Of a stretch of 64,000 nucleotides of DNA, positions 1-7,838 are shown piece by piece; within the stretch, counting starts at the first letter, position 1; each line of letters opens with the position of its first letter. The notes beneath the pieces are model-generated. The model was not told where the DNA came from. It worked only from the letters and a program-made list of their open reading frames with translations, and made no database searches. A program made the translations under genes and the position numbers. Source of the stretch: an uncultured Parvularculaceae bacterium (GTDB taxonomy: Bacteria; Pseudomonadota; Alphaproteobacteria; Caulobacterales; Parvularculaceae); the NCBI GenBank assembly GCA_913055785.1, contig CAJXLJ010000010.1, positions 1-64,000 of the forward strand. Reading direction: 5' to 3'.

Positions 1-1
1 C

Positions 2-322
2 AGTTTCGCGAGCCAGGCCGCCCTTGCCTCGGGAGAGGCGGGACGGGTTGGCGCGCCGGGTGGGGAGACGGCGGGGAGCGTGACCATAGGCGAAGGTAAC
101 GGGGGGGTTACCGACCGCGCCTATGTCACGGCTCCGCCGAACTATCTTTATGTGGTCGAGAAGGAGCGCGGCAGCTTTCTCGATTGCGGCGCCGGCCAGG
201 AAATCCGCGCGACCGACGGGGACGGCCGCGACATGGCGCATCTGCGCTGCGGCGTGACCCTGACCGAGACCGTCGTCATTCCCGCCGCAGCCTCGAGCGC
301 GCGCATCATCGTTCATTATTGA
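2..322 (+). CDS. C-terminal part of an unrecognised protein
   Basis: The frame is open from base 2 to a TGA at 320-322, giving the last 106 codons of a gene that begins before the window. A GTG at 80 lies in the same frame, but there is no reason to prefer it because the frame continues upstream. The first 30 residues are rich in Gly and Ala, and the rest is a more ordered segment with two cysteines (in LDCGAG and LRCGV) that may pair. I do not recognise a family. The codon third positions are GC-rich like the neighbouring genes, which supports real coding. Confidence 0.6.
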   Translation, partial: SFASQAALASGEAGRVGAPGGETAGSVTIGEGNGGVTDRAYVTAPPNYLYVVEKERGSFLDCGAGQEIRATDGDGRDMAHLRCGVTLTETVVIPAAASSARIIVHY

Positions 323-346
323 GACTGGCTTTCAAACGAAAGCTGA

Positions 347-412
347 CCTCATCCTTCGAGGCTTGCGGCCCTTCGCTGCCGCGGCGGCGCAGGCTCGCAC
401 CTCATGATGAGG
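347..412. repeat. dispersed palindromic repeat, copy 1
   Basis: The element opens with CCTCATCCTTCGAGGC and closes with CCTCATGATGAGG, so the outer CCTCATC and GATGAGG form an inverted repeat. It lies between the 3' ends of two convergent genes. The same opening and closing words recur near 50.2-50.4 kb, and related forms occur near 25.9, 47.8 and 57.5 kb. It may form a hairpin that stops transcription from both sides. Confidence 0.6.
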
Positions 413-428
413 GGTGTTCTGATAAAAA

Positions 429-833
429 CTACCGCGCCTGGCGCATCAGGCATTTGTCGGTTTCGTAACCGTCCTCGCCTTCGCGAACCGCGAGTTTGTA
501 GATGCGCCCGTAATCGAAACTGAGACCGCATTTTCCCGGCGCGTTCGAATGCCAGATGCGGGTGCGCCCGCTGGCGGCGCCGTCGGAGGCGTAGGAAATG
601 TCGAAGATCGTCGCCATCCAGTCATTGGCGTAGCTGCCGTCGGGAGAGGCGGTCATTTCCGCATCGACGACGAGACCTTTCAGCAGGATGGCGCCGGTTT
701 CATATTCATCCGGACACGTACATTTCGGCGGCTCCGGGGGTTTGCGGATCGTCGGCACGGCGGTGAGATCGCGTTCCGTCGATTGCGCCGCGGCGGCGGC
801 CAGAAGGGCGATGCCGGCGAGAACGATCTTCAT
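429..833 (-). CDS. small secreted protein with NTR/TIMP-like pattern
   Basis: This 134-residue protein starts with a short signal peptide (MKIVLAGIALLAAAAAQS), so it is exported. GGAG lies about eight bases before the ATG. After a Pro-rich spacer comes CTC, then a strand-rich region with CG near residue 105 (PGKCGLSF) and a final Cys in TDKC. The CxC start, the mid CG and the late Cys, with hydrophobic strands between, match the arrangement of netrin-like/TIMP-type OB folds, some of which occur in bacterial secreted proteins. The match is by pattern only. The function is unknown; protease inhibition is possible but not shown. Confidence 0.6.
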   Translation of the reverse strand: MKIVLAGIALLAAAAAQSTERDLTAVPTIRKPPEPPKCTCPDEYETGAILLKGLVVDAEMTASPDGSYANDWMATIFDISYASDGAASGRTRIWHSNAPGKCGLSFDYGRIYKLAVREGEDGYETDKCLMRQAR

Positions 834-865
834 GACTCAACAAACTCCTGCGTGATGCGACGGCG

Positions 866-1327
866 CTAATCCTGCGGCGCCCGGCTGTCCTTATAAAGCG
901 CCAATAAGGCGGGTTGATGGCCGGTGAGATCATAACCGGCGCGCGCCGCGTCGGCGATGATGTCCTCGGCGGACCGGCCGGCGCGGGCCTGCGCATAGGC
1001 GTCAACGATCGTCGAGCGCGTTCCCGAGCGGCAGAAGGCGAGAACGGGACCGTCGCCGGCCGCTTCGCGGGCGCCGGCGAGGGCGTCAATATGCGCCATC
1101 GAGACGCCGCTCCCGTCGACCGGGATGTGGGCGTAGGAAAGCCCCGCCGCCTTCGCCGCCGCTTCGAGCTCGGCGGATTTCGGCTGGCCGATCATTTCGC
1201 CGTCCGGGCGGTTGTTGACGATCAGCCTGACGCCGAGCGCCGCCGCCTCGCGCACATCCTGCGCGCTGATTTGCGGCGCGACCCAGAAGTCTTCTCTCAG
1301 CTTGATGAATTTGCCCGACATCTTCAT
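866..1327 (-). CDS. DUF442/TIGR01244-type phosphatase-like protein
   Basis: The 153-residue product resembles the beta-lactamase-hydrolase-like phosphatases (DUF442, TIGR01244) related to dual-specificity phosphatases. It begins [14 protein letters not shown], carries the family's NNRPDGE segment, and has the P-loop FCRSGTRS with Cys near residue 99 as the expected nucleophile. The frame stays open to 1411, but starting there would run into the divergent VOC gene at 1391. The ATG at 1327 or the one at 1321 (GGA lies upstream of the latter) gives the family's usual N terminus. Relatives take part in sulfide metabolism when fused to other domains; this one is stand-alone. Confidence 0.8.
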   Translation of the reverse strand: MKMSGKFIKLREDFWVAPQISAQDVREAAALGVRLIVNNRPDGEMIGQPKSAELEAAAKAAGLSYAHIPVDGSGVSMAHIDALAGAREAAGDGPVLAFCRSGTRSTIVDAYAQARAGRSAEDIIADAARAGYDLTGHQPALLALYKDSRAPQD

Positions 1328-1390
1328 TCCGTTATGCTTCGAATGGCGTTCCATATAGGAACCGCGCGCCCGTTTCAAAGGGAGACGCCG

Positions 1391-1810
1391 ATGAGCCTCA
1401 CGCCTTTTCACCTCGCCATACCGGTCGACGATCTCGCCGCCGCGGAGGCGTTTTATTCAGGGCTTTTGGGCTGCGCGCAGGGGCGGCGCTCCGACCGCTG
1501 GATCGATTTCGACTTTTTCGGCCACCAGCTTGTGACGCATCTGGCGCCGGAAGAATGCAGAACCGCCGCGGTCAACGCCGTCGACGGCCATGACGTTCCC
1601 TCGCGTCATTTCGGCGTGGTTCTCAGTCCGGACGACTGGCGCGGGCTCGCCGCCAGACTGGAACAGGAGGGCGCCGATTTCGTGATCGAGCCCTATTGGC
1701 GTTTTGAAGGCGAGCCCGGCGAACAGGGAACGTTCTTCATTCTCGACCCGGCCGGCAACGCGCTGGAGTTTAAATGCTTCAAGGATATGGCGCAGCTCTT
1801 CGCCCATTGA
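1391..1810 (+). CDS. VOC family (glyoxalase-like) protein
   Basis: The 139-residue protein has a vicinal-oxygen-chelate fold signature. It opens [20 protein letters not shown], has a central hydrophobic strand region, and ends [16 protein letters not shown], the classic last strand with the metal-ligand Glu. AGGGAG lies eight bases before the ATG at 1391. The frame runs far upstream, but that part overlaps the antisense phosphatase gene and is not credible. The fold serves glyoxalases, dioxygenases and resistance proteins, so the substrate cannot be told. A second VOC gene follows 60 bases later and the two may be co-transcribed. Confidence 0.85.
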   Translation: MSLTPFHLAIPVDDLAAAEAFYSGLLGCAQGRRSDRWIDFDFFGHQLVTHLAPEECRTAAVNAVDGHDVPSRHFGVVLSPDDWRGLAARLEQEGADFVIEPYWRFEGEPGEQGTFFILDPAGNALEFKCFKDMAQLFAH

Positions 1811-1870
1811 GCTTGTGTCGAACGGCGCGCTGCTCGCCCGTCGTCAAGGAAAAGAACGAGGAGACCAGCG

Positions 1871-2263
1871 ATGCATATTCCCGAAGGTTTCGCGCAAGTC
1901 GCGCCGTATATTTTCGCGTCGGAGGCGGGCGCCTATATGGATCATCTCGTCGCCGCGCTTGGCGGCGCCGAGACTGACAGAACCCTGCGGCCCGACGGCA
2001 AGCTCGCCAATGGGCAGATCCGGTTCGGCGGCGCCTCGATCATGGTGAGCGAGGCGAGCGACGCCTTTCCGCCGTCGCAATGCGCGCTCTATCTTTATGT
2101 CGAAGACGCCGACGCCGCGATGAAGCAGGCGGCGGAAAACGGCATGGAGAAAATCATGGATGTCGCCGACATGTCTTATGGCGACCGGCAGGGCGGGGTG
2201 CGGGACAAGGCCGGCAATATCTGGTGGATCTCGCAACGGCTGACCGACGCGCCCTACGCATAG
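1871..2263 (+). CDS. VOC family protein, PhnB-like
   Basis: The 130-residue protein has the PhnB-like form of the VOC fold: QVAPYIFASEAGAYMDHLVAAL at the start, a GGASIMVSE strand in the middle, and YGDRQGGVRDKAGNIWWIS at the end, which is diagnostic for the PhnB/YdcJ-type group. Such proteins are usually dimers and often lack a proven enzymatic role. It is only distantly related to the VOC gene just upstream, so the pair is probably not a recent duplication. A perfect hairpin follows 40 bases after the stop. Confidence 0.85.
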   Translation: MHIPEGFAQVAPYIFASEAGAYMDHLVAALGGAETDRTLRPDGKLANGQIRFGGASIMVSEASDAFPPSQCALYLYVEDADAAMKQAAENGMEKIMDVADMSYGDRQGGVRDKAGNIWWISQRLTDAPYA

Positions 2264-2302
2264 CTTTTCTGCTTGGTTGTTTCGGCGCCGGTGCGGAAAA
2301 GG

Positions 2303-2324
2303 CGCAAAAAGTTCGCTTTTTGCG
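2303..2324. terminator. perfect TTCG-loop hairpin
   Basis: CGCAAAAAG, loop TTCG, then CTTTTTGCG form a perfect nine-base-pair stem with a stable tetraloop. It lies between the VOC gene and the promoter of the RHH gene. The run of T is inside the stem, so it may end VOC transcription or insulate the following promoter, whose likely -35 begins at the next base. Confidence 0.55.
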
Positions 2325-2363
2325 TTGACCGCCCCTCAAAACGTATATACATTGTATAGACGT
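2325..2363 (+). promoter_or_regulatory. promoter region with palindromic operator
   Basis: A TTGACC at 2325-2330 is a good -35 box. Downstream, 2341-2351 (ACGTATATACA) and 2353-2363 (TGTATAGACGT) are inverted repeats matching at 10 of 11 positions around one central base, and the core TATACA-T-TGTATA is perfect. The palindrome covers the place where a -10 box should be (TATACA or TACATT), so a protein bound here would block transcription. The next gene encodes a small RHH protein, the usual architecture for autoregulation. Confidence 0.6.
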
Positions 2364-2389
2364 AAAGCGTTGCGTTCGGCGGGGGCGGG

Positions 2390-2584
2390 GTGGCCGGCAA
2401 GAAAGTCAAGAAAAATAAAAAGAAGGATAGCCAGCTGGTCATCCGGGTGTCCGCTGACGAGCGCGAAGCATTTGTCTCCCTGTGCGATACGCTCGACACC
2501 AGCGCGTCGCGTGAAATACGCCGCTTCATGAAGCGGTTCGTCGCCGAAAAGGGCGGCGGCCAGGATGGAGCGAACAAGGACTAG
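2390..2584 (+). CDS. small ribbon-helix-helix-like protein
   Basis: This 64-residue protein starts at a GTG. Its first 13 residues are very Lys-rich. Residues 14-52 read QLVIRVSADEREAFVSLCDT then a helix ending in EIRRFMKRFV, the strand-helix-helix pattern of CopG/Arc-type DNA-binding dimers. The gene sits just behind a near-perfect 23-base palindrome that overlaps its promoter. No toxin gene follows, so it is not an obvious antitoxin. It may be a free-standing autoregulated repressor, or a mobilisation or antitoxin relic. Family assignment rests on pattern and context. Confidence 0.6.
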   Translation: MAGKKVKKNKKKDSQLVIRVSADEREAFVSLCDTLDTSASREIRRFMKRFVAEKGGGQDGANKD

Positions 2585-2709
2585 GAACGGCCCGGCAGAA
2601 GGCCGTCAAAGCCGCCAGATCGTCAGGGTCTCCCCAAGTCTGACGGATCGCGGCGCCCATAAAAGCAAGCCGCCGCAACAAAGCGGCAAGGCGCTGCAGA
2701 ACTTCAAAC

Positions 2710-2743
2710 AAGGCCGGCTCCCCCCGGGGTCGGCCTTTTGTTT
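2710..2743 (+). terminator. intrinsic terminator after RHH gene
   Basis: AAGGCCG with an inner CCCC pairs with GGGG and CGGCCTT, followed by TTTTGTTT. The hairpin lies 126 bases after the RHH stop. The stretch between stop and hairpin shows no further gene. Confidence 0.65.
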
Positions 2744-2860
2744 ACGCTGAAGCGCGCCTTCGGCGCGTCGGGGGCGGCTGGACAGACATGTTTTTTCTGG
2801 GGAAAATCCCGCCCGAACGTCCGGGCCGCCTACCCGGGCCGGAGCAGGAGGGGTTGGGGC

Positions 2861-3817
2861 ATGGCGACATACAAATCCATTTACGCGCCGATACATGACC
2901 GCGCGCGCATCATCTGGTCGTTTCTGACGATCCTGCCGCTGATCGGTATCGTTGCAGCCGCGGCGCTGTCGACGGCGCCGGCGCTCGAGACGCTCGCTGC
3001 TCTTGCGGGCATTGTCGACGATCCCGCCGATCTCAGGGAATATGTGAAAGCGCAGGCGCCCTGGGTCGGCGATCTTATCCAGCTTTCGCCGTTCATTCTT
3101 TTTATTCTGTATACGTTCATATGGGTGATCGTCGGAGAGAACCGGTCGCTCGGCACGATCGGATTCACCATGCGGTCGTGGTTCTCGCGTTATGTGCGGG
3201 GCTTTGTTTCTGGCGTGCTGTTTCTGCTGGCGGTGATCGGCGTCATCTATTACCTGGGCGGCTATCAGGTTGAAGCGATGCTGCCCGTCGCCGCCGCGGC
3301 CAATCCGCTGCTTCCGGTCGGCGTCATCGGCCTGTTTCTGATCGGCTTCATCATTCAGGGCGCGGCCGAGGAAGTGGTCTTTCGCGGCTGGTGGATGTCG
3401 GCGCTGGCCGCGCGGCGCGGCAAGGCGATCGCGCTTGGCGTGACCTCCGTGTTGTTCGCCCTCGCCCATATGGGCAATGTCTGGCCGCCGACCATGGAAA
3501 GCATGATCGGCGTCGCCAATATCGTGCTGTTCGGTCTCTTCATCGGCCTTTACGCCCTCAAGGAAGAGTCCCTCTGGGGCGTGTGCGGCTGGCACTCGGC
3601 CTGGAACTGGCTGCTCGGCCTTGGCTTCGGGCTTGAGGTGAGCGGGCAGGGGATCGGGGCGACGCCGCTGATCGTCGACCTCGCCGATGCGGAAGGCGCA
3701 AACACGCTGATCACCGGCGGCGGCTTCGGGCCCGAAGCCAGCGTCGTCACGACCGGCGTCCTGATGGCCGGTTGCCTGTGGTTCCTGATGCGCGGGGCGA
3801 TGAAGCCGGCCGGCTAG
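2861..3817 (+). CDS. CPBP family intramembrane metalloprotease
   Basis: The 318-residue protein has seven or eight hydrophobic segments and the three conserved motifs of the CPBP (CAAX protease/Abi) family: EEVVFRGW with Glu170 and Glu171, a second motif with His203 (LAHMGN), and HSAWNW with His245 and Asn249. These place a metal-type active site inside the membrane, as in Rce1-type proteases. AGGAGGGG lies about eight bases before the chosen ATG; the frame is open further upstream only into non-coding sequence. It ends overlapping by a few bases the convergent amidohydrolase gene. Bacterial members process bacteriocins or membrane proteins; the substrate here is unknown. Confidence 0.88.
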   Translation: MATYKSIYAPIHDRARIIWSFLTILPLIGIVAAAALSTAPALETLAALAGIVDDPADLREYVKAQAPWVGDLIQLSPFILFILYTFIWVIVGENRSLGTIGFTMRSWFSRYVRGFVSGVLFLLAVIGVIYYLGGYQVEAMLPVAAAANPLLPVGVIGLFLIGFIIQGAAEEVVFRGWWMSALAARRGKAIALGVTSVLFALAHMGNVWPPTMESMIGVANIVLFGLFIGLYALKEESLWGVCGWHSAWNWLLGLGFGLEVSGQGIGATPLIVDLADAEGANTLITGGGFGPEASVVTTGVLMAGCLWFLMRGAMKPAG

Positions 3818-5505
3818 TCGGCGGCGCGCCCGTCATAAACGATCTCGCCATCGACCACGGTCATCACCGTTTCGGCGGTGAGAATCTCCGCCGCCGGAAC
3901 TGTCATGATGTCTTTTGAAAAGACCGTGAAGTCGGCGCGCTTGCCCGGTTCGATCGTGCCGAGCAGGTCTTCCTGAAATGACGCATAGGCCGGCCACAGC
4001 GTGAACATCTTCAGCGCTTCTTCGCGGGTCACCGCCTGTTCGCCGTGCCAGTCGTCCGTCTGCGTCCCGTCAAGGCCGCGGCGGGCGACGGCGGCGTAGA
4101 ACTCGATCCGCGGATCGCCGCGCTCGACCGGGGCGTCCGATCCGCCCGCGATGATCGCGCCGGCGTCGATCAGCGCCCGCCAGGCGTAAGCGCCGGAGAG
4201 CCGCTCCGATCCGAGCCGGTCCGGAGCAAAGTAGAGATCGCCGATCGCATGGCTCGGCTGCATCGAGGCGATGACCCCCAGCTCGGCGAAACGCGGGATG
4301 TCCGCCGGATCGAGGATCTGCGTGTGCTCGTCCCGCCAGCGCAGGTCTCCGGCGTCGAGATTGGCCGCGAACGCTTCCTCATACCAGTCGAGCAGAAGCT
4401 GGTTGCCCCGGTCGCCGATGGCGTGAGTGCAGACCTGTACCCCCGCTGCGACGGCGCGGTTGAACAGCGCCAGCGCTTCATCGTGGTTCATCAACAAAAG
4501 GCCGGTGCTTTCAGGCCGGTCGGCGTAGGGCTCGATCAGCGCGGCGCCGCGCGAACCGAGGGCGCCGTCTATATAGAGTTTCATGGCGCGGGTGATGACG
4601 CGGCCGTTAAGACTGGCGCGCGGACCGTCCTTTTCAAGCATGTCGAGGCCTTGAGGGTCGAGCGCATTGTAGACCCGCAAGCCGAGAGCGCCGCCCGCGG
4701 ACAGCTCTTCCATCATCGCCACGTCCCCGGGGTTCACGGACATGTTGTGCACGCCCGTCCATCCGTAAGCGGAATAAACATCCGACGCCTTGGCGTAGGC
4801 CTCGCTTTTTTCGTCCTCGCTCGGCGCCCCGATCAGGCCCCAGACGAGGCCCATCGCATTGTCGACAAGGATGCCGGTGGCGCGCCCCGCCGCGTCGCGT
4901 TCGATCTTGCCGCCGTCGGGGTCGGGCGTTTCGTCGCCGACACCGGCGGCGTCGAGCGCGGCGGAATTGGCGACCAGCGCGTGGCCGTCGGCGCGGGTGA
5001 GGATCACCGGCGTCGCGCCGCTGACGGGGTCGAGATCGTCGCGGGTCGGCATCCGCCCTTCCGGCCAGCCGGTCTCGATCCAGCCGCGGCCGAAGACGGT
5101 TTCGTTTTCGCCTGCGTGCTGGACATTGGCTTCGACGATGGAGACGAGTTCCGAGATTGAACCGACGTCTTCGAGATTGAGCGTCAGCTCGCGCATGCCG
5201 ATCCCGAGGAGATGGGCGTGAGCGTCGGTAAAGCCCGGATACATGAAGCCGCCGCCGAGATCGACGGTCCGCGCGCCGTCGCCGGCGCTTTCCTCGATCA
5301 TTTCCCGCGTCCCGACCGCCAGAATGACGCCGTCGGAGACCGCCGCGGCCTGCGCTGTCGGGCGCTCTTCAAGGCCGGTGTAGATGAGCCCGCCGGTGTA
5401 AATGACGACTGCCGCCGCATCGGAGGCGGCCTGCTCGCCGCCGTCGGTTTTTCCGCAGGCTTGCAGGGCGAAGGCGGCGGCGGCCAGAAGGAGCAAGGAG
5501 CGCAT
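3814..5505 (-). CDS. amidohydrolase lipoprotein (YtcJ-like)
   Basis: The 563-residue protein begins MRSLLLLAAAAFALQACGK, a lipoprotein signal with lipobox LQAC, so it is exported and lipid-anchored. The mature part is an amidohydrolase of the YtcJ/formamide-deformylase type. It has the metal-binding HAHLLG (His96, His98), a HAIGDRGN segment, the DEHTQILDP strand, the late GGSDAPVERGDPR motif, and a C-terminal half of the composite beta-sandwich (IEPGKRADFTVFSKD). The frame is open to 5751 but the lipoprotein start is clearly preferable. It likely hydrolyses an amide or cyclic amide in the periplasm; the substrate cannot be read from sequence. It is transcribed towards the CPBP gene. Confidence 0.88.
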   Translation of the reverse strand: MRSLLLLAAAAFALQACGKTDGGEQAASDAAAVVIYTGGLIYTGLEERPTAQAAAVSDGVILAVGTREMIEESAGDGARTVDLGGGFMYPGFTDAHAHLLGIGMRELTLNLEDVGSISELVSIVEANVQHAGENETVFGRGWIETGWPEGRMPTRDDLDPVSGATPVILTRADGHALVANSAALDAAGVGDETPDPDGGKIERDAAGRATGILVDNAMGLVWGLIGAPSEDEKSEAYAKASDVYSAYGWTGVHNMSVNPGDVAMMEELSAGGALGLRVYNALDPQGLDMLEKDGPRASLNGRVITRAMKLYIDGALGSRGAALIEPYADRPESTGLLLMNHDEALALFNRAVAAGVQVCTHAIGDRGNQLLLDWYEEAFAANLDAGDLRWRDEHTQILDPADIPRFAELGVIASMQPSHAIGDLYFAPDRLGSERLSGAYAWRALIDAGAIIAGGSDAPVERGDPRIEFYAAVARRGLDGTQTDDWHGEQAVTREEALKMFTLWPAYASFQEDLLGTIEPGKRADFTVFSKDIMTVPAAEILTAETVMTVVDGEIVYDGRAAD

Positions 5506-5820
5506 GGGTATCTCCGGTTGGATCATTCTCAATGACGGCCGCTTTTGCCCGCGCCGGCGCGAACATGCAAACGGTTCGAAATCGGGGAAAAAACACGTCA
5601 GACTATCGCGCCATGGCGGCGGCGTCCGGGGCGATTCCCTTTGGGGTTGCAAATTAACCAAAACCCGCAAAAAACCTTGGGCAAACATTACTGTTCCGTT
5701 AAAATCCGGTTGACAATACCGCTGATCCTTGCTTGATTTTTGCGGGTGCAAAACAGATTCGGTCAGGGATCGGCCGGCTGTCTTGCCAGTGTAGTAACAA
5801 CCTTGTCTTGGGGGACTATC
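5506..5820. other. divergent intergenic region
   Basis: This region separates the amidohydrolase from the first VPLPA-CTERM gene. It is AT-richer than the flanks after 5640, contains a TTAACCA word at about 5656, and has a TTGACA at 5710-5715 that could be a -35 box for the rightward gene. No convincing -10 box is visible at the right distance. GGGGG sits about five bases before the downstream ATG and serves as ribosome binding site. I see no gene here. Confidence 0.4.
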
Positions 5821-6525
5821 ATGACGAAGCTCCTTACTCTTACCGCCGCAGCGTTCGCGGCAAGCGCGATTGTTTCAACAGCAAGCGCAACGACTTTCAC
5901 ATTCAAAGGCGACGGCGGCGCGCATGACACGCCGCTTGGCGGCAATGCGGTCAACGACTGCGGCACCGTCGGCACCGATATCTGCTCGGACGATGACTCG
6001 CTCGGCCTGACCTATGGCAAAGACGGCATCTGGATCAACGTGAAGGCGCTGAACAACTCGACGACCGCCGCCACGCTCATTCAGGACATCCAGCCGTACA
6101 ATTCCGGCCTTGGCGTTCTGTCAGCCGGCGAAAGCGGCAATGACGACCAGGTTCAGGCGAGCACGTCAGAATCGCTGCTGTTCACGTCGCTGTTCGGCGA
6201 AATCGCCATTTCCAACATCGAATTCAACGGCGGCCATGACGGCGACTGCACGCCGGTCGGCTCAGAAGGCGAGTGCGGCACGTTTAACCTCGTGATCGAC
6301 GGCGTTCTCAGCGCGGCGAACACCGGCCTGACGGCGGTGAACCTCCTCGCCATGACCTTCGTCGGTACGACGTTCGAATTCATCGCGACCGGCGACGACA
6401 CGTCCGGCTTCGTGATCGCTCAGTTCGACGTTGAGGCGGTTCCGCTTCCGGGCGCTCTTCCGCTTCTCCTTTCGGGCCTCGCCGGCCTCGGCTTTGCGGC
6501 TCGCCGCAAAAAAGCCGCCGCTTAA
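5821..6525 (+). CDS. VPLPA-CTERM sorting-domain surface protein A
   Basis: The 234-residue protein has a signal peptide (cleavage probably after ASA near residue 23) and ends with VPLPGALPLLLSGLAGLG then FAARRKK. This is a VPLPA-CTERM signal: motif, one membrane segment, basic tail. Such tails are recognised by exosortase-type sorting enzymes in Gram-negative bacteria. The body is rich in Gly, Asp, Asn and Thr, with few charges and paired cysteines, typical of secreted matrix or surface proteins. The next gene at 6866 is a clear paralogue, sharing FKGDG, LIQD, SGLG, IEFN and AQF words. No exosortase gene is in the window. A strong terminator follows. Confidence 0.88.
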   Translation: MTKLLTLTAAAFAASAIVSTASATTFTFKGDGGAHDTPLGGNAVNDCGTVGTDICSDDDSLGLTYGKDGIWINVKALNNSTTAATLIQDIQPYNSGLGVLSAGESGNDDQVQASTSESLLFTSLFGEIAISNIEFNGGHDGDCTPVGSEGECGTFNLVIDGVLSAANTGLTAVNLLAMTFVGTTFEFIATGDDTSGFVIAQFDVEAVPLPGALPLLLSGLAGLGFAARRKKAAA

Positions 6526-6555
6526 GGCGAACCCTCTAACAAGACCAGGTTGTTG

Positions 6556-6586
6556 AAACCGGCTCCCGAAAGGGAGCCGGTTTTTT
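6556..6586 (+). terminator. strong intrinsic terminator
   Basis: AAACCGGCTCCC, loop GAAA, GGGAGCCGG and then TTTTTT form a textbook terminator 30 bases after the first VPLPA-CTERM gene. It makes that gene a monocistronic unit and means the paralogue behind it needs its own promoter. Confidence 0.92.
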
Positions 6587-6865
6587 CTTGCGCGGAATTC
6601 TGCACGTTAAGCGGCCCAGCAAGGCGCCCGGCGCTTATTCGTGACGACGCCGGCGCCGATCACGCGAGGGCGGGCGCGGCGGGAGATAGACCTTATACGG
6701 AATATCAGGCGGGCGGGGGCGCCGCCGGTTTTCCCTGTTGAACAATTTCTTATTTACCGGATTGACCGTGAGAACGAATAAGCGGAGACTCATAAAGTCT
6801 CCGGGTCAGCGATTTGCTGCGGCGTCGCGTACGCAGGCTGACCTCAGGACATATCGGGTGTATTC
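6587..6865 (+). promoter_or_regulatory. leader region of second VPLPA-CTERM gene
   Basis: After the terminator the region turns AT-rich around 6735-6775 (TTGAAC at about 6736 and TTGACC at about 6762), which is where a promoter would be expected. At 6783-6803 CGGAGACT and AGTCTCCG form an eight-base-pair hairpin with a five-base loop, about 60 bases before the ATG and not followed by a T run. It may shape the 5' end of the mRNA. No gene is visible. Confidence 0.35.
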
Positions 6866-7642
6866 ATGAAAGTGTTTGCCAGCATCGCTGCGGCTGTATT
6901 AGCCGCGGGCGCAATAACCACAACCGCCGCCGCCACGACGCTCGTCTTCAAGGGCGACGGCAATAACGTTACGCCGACTGGGGCGTTAGGCGTCGATTAT
7001 GTCGCCTGCGCGTCCGCCGCCGCGTTACAGGATTACTGTTCCAACAGCGCCAACCCGAACGGCGGCCACGGGGCGGGTCTTACATTCATGCTCGACGGCA
7101 TAGAGGTCAACGTCGTCGCCTTCGCGCCCAGCGGAGCGACGAGGTTGATACAGGACAGGGACCCGGGCGATTCCGGCCTCGGGGCCTGGTCTGAAAACAC
7201 CATTCGCGACGATCAAACCCAGTTCGACGCCGGTGAGTCGATCTTGTTTGATTTCACGAAGGAAGGCCGAAACTTCGCGATTACGGACATCGAATTTAAC
7301 GCCGGCATCGATCGCAATTGTTCGGACTATTCCGCGACCTTGCCTGATGAGGGGCCGTGCGGCGAATTTCGTCTCCAGGTCTGGGACATAGGCGGGGCGT
7401 CGGTTCTCGATACGATCGTCAACATCGACACAATGACCTCGATTATCGGAGGGCAGGACATCCTTCCTGGCTTCGGCGCGGCCGGCGCCAAATTCCTGTT
7501 GACCGCGCTCACGGACGGCGGCGGCTTTGCGGTTGCGCAGTTCACGGTGAACGAAGTGCCGATTCCCGGCGCTGCGGTGCTGCTTCTGTCCGGGCTTGCG
7601 GGGCTGGGCTTTGCGACACGCAGAAAGAACAAGTCGCTTTAA
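6866..7642 (+). CDS. VPLPA-CTERM sorting-domain surface protein B
   Basis: The 258-residue paralogue of the gene before it has a signal peptide (MKVFASIAAAVLAAGAIT, cleavage near AAA) and the tail VPIPGAAVLLLSGLAGLG then FATRRK, a sorting signal with one membrane segment and a basic end. The body repeats the partner's landmarks in order: FKGDG, LTFMLDGIEVNV, LIQDRDP, SGLG, DDQTQ, AITDIEFNAG with a following Cys, CGEFRL, and GGGFAVAQFTV. Identity is moderate, so the duplication is old. Both proteins are probably exported, trimmed and attached or released at the cell surface. The function is unknown. Confidence 0.87.
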   Translation: MKVFASIAAAVLAAGAITTTAAATTLVFKGDGNNVTPTGALGVDYVACASAAALQDYCSNSANPNGGHGAGLTFMLDGIEVNVVAFAPSGATRLIQDRDPGDSGLGAWSENTIRDDQTQFDAGESILFDFTKEGRNFAITDIEFNAGIDRNCSDYSATLPDEGPCGEFRLQVWDIGGASVLDTIVNIDTMTSIIGGQDILPGFGAAGAKFLLTALTDGGGFAVAQFTVNEVPIPGAAVLLLSGLAGLGFATRRKNKSL

Positions 7643-7673
7643 AGCGCGCCATCGAAAGCGTCACGACATTGAG

Positions 7674-7700
7674 ACCGGCCTCATCGCGAGGCCGGTTTTC
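7674..7700 (+). terminator. intrinsic terminator
   Basis: ACCGGCCT and AGGCCGGT form an eight-base-pair stem around TCATCGC... followed by TTTTC, 31 bases after the second VPLPA-CTERM stop. It also separates that gene from the oppositely oriented tRNA-Pro. Confidence 0.8.
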
Positions 7701-7761
7701 AACGTTTCGGTGCAAATTGGTTTTTGTGCGAATGAATGTGCGAATGAATGGCGGTGAGTAA

Positions 7762-7838
7762 TGGTCGGAGTGGGGTGATTCGAACACCCGGCCCCTGCCT
7801 CCCGAAGACAGTGCTCTACCAGGCTGAGCTACACTCCG
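7762..7838 (-). tRNA. tRNA-Pro, anticodon CGG
   Basis: Read on the minus strand, the acceptor stem CGGAGTG pairs with CACTCCG, followed by discriminator A and an encoded CCA. The first pair is C-G, as is usual for bacterial tRNA-Pro. The anticodon stem CTGTC/GGCAG holds the loop TTCGGGA, giving anticodon CGG for codon CCG. The T arm GGGTG-TTCGAAT-CACCC is complete. The total length is 77 bases. Confidence 0.96.

Noticed and set aside
914-1390. Upstream extension of the first VOC gene
   Set aside because: It lies antisense to the phosphatase gene, has no VOC similarity, and the start at 1391 has a good ribosome binding site.
2390-2584. Antitoxin of a toxin-antitoxin pair
   Set aside because: No second small gene overlaps or follows before the terminator.
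4045-5160. Long 371-residue frame antisense to the amidohydrolase
   Set aside because: The opposite strand encodes a clear lipoprotein enzyme; this is the usual mirror frame of GC-rich coding DNA.
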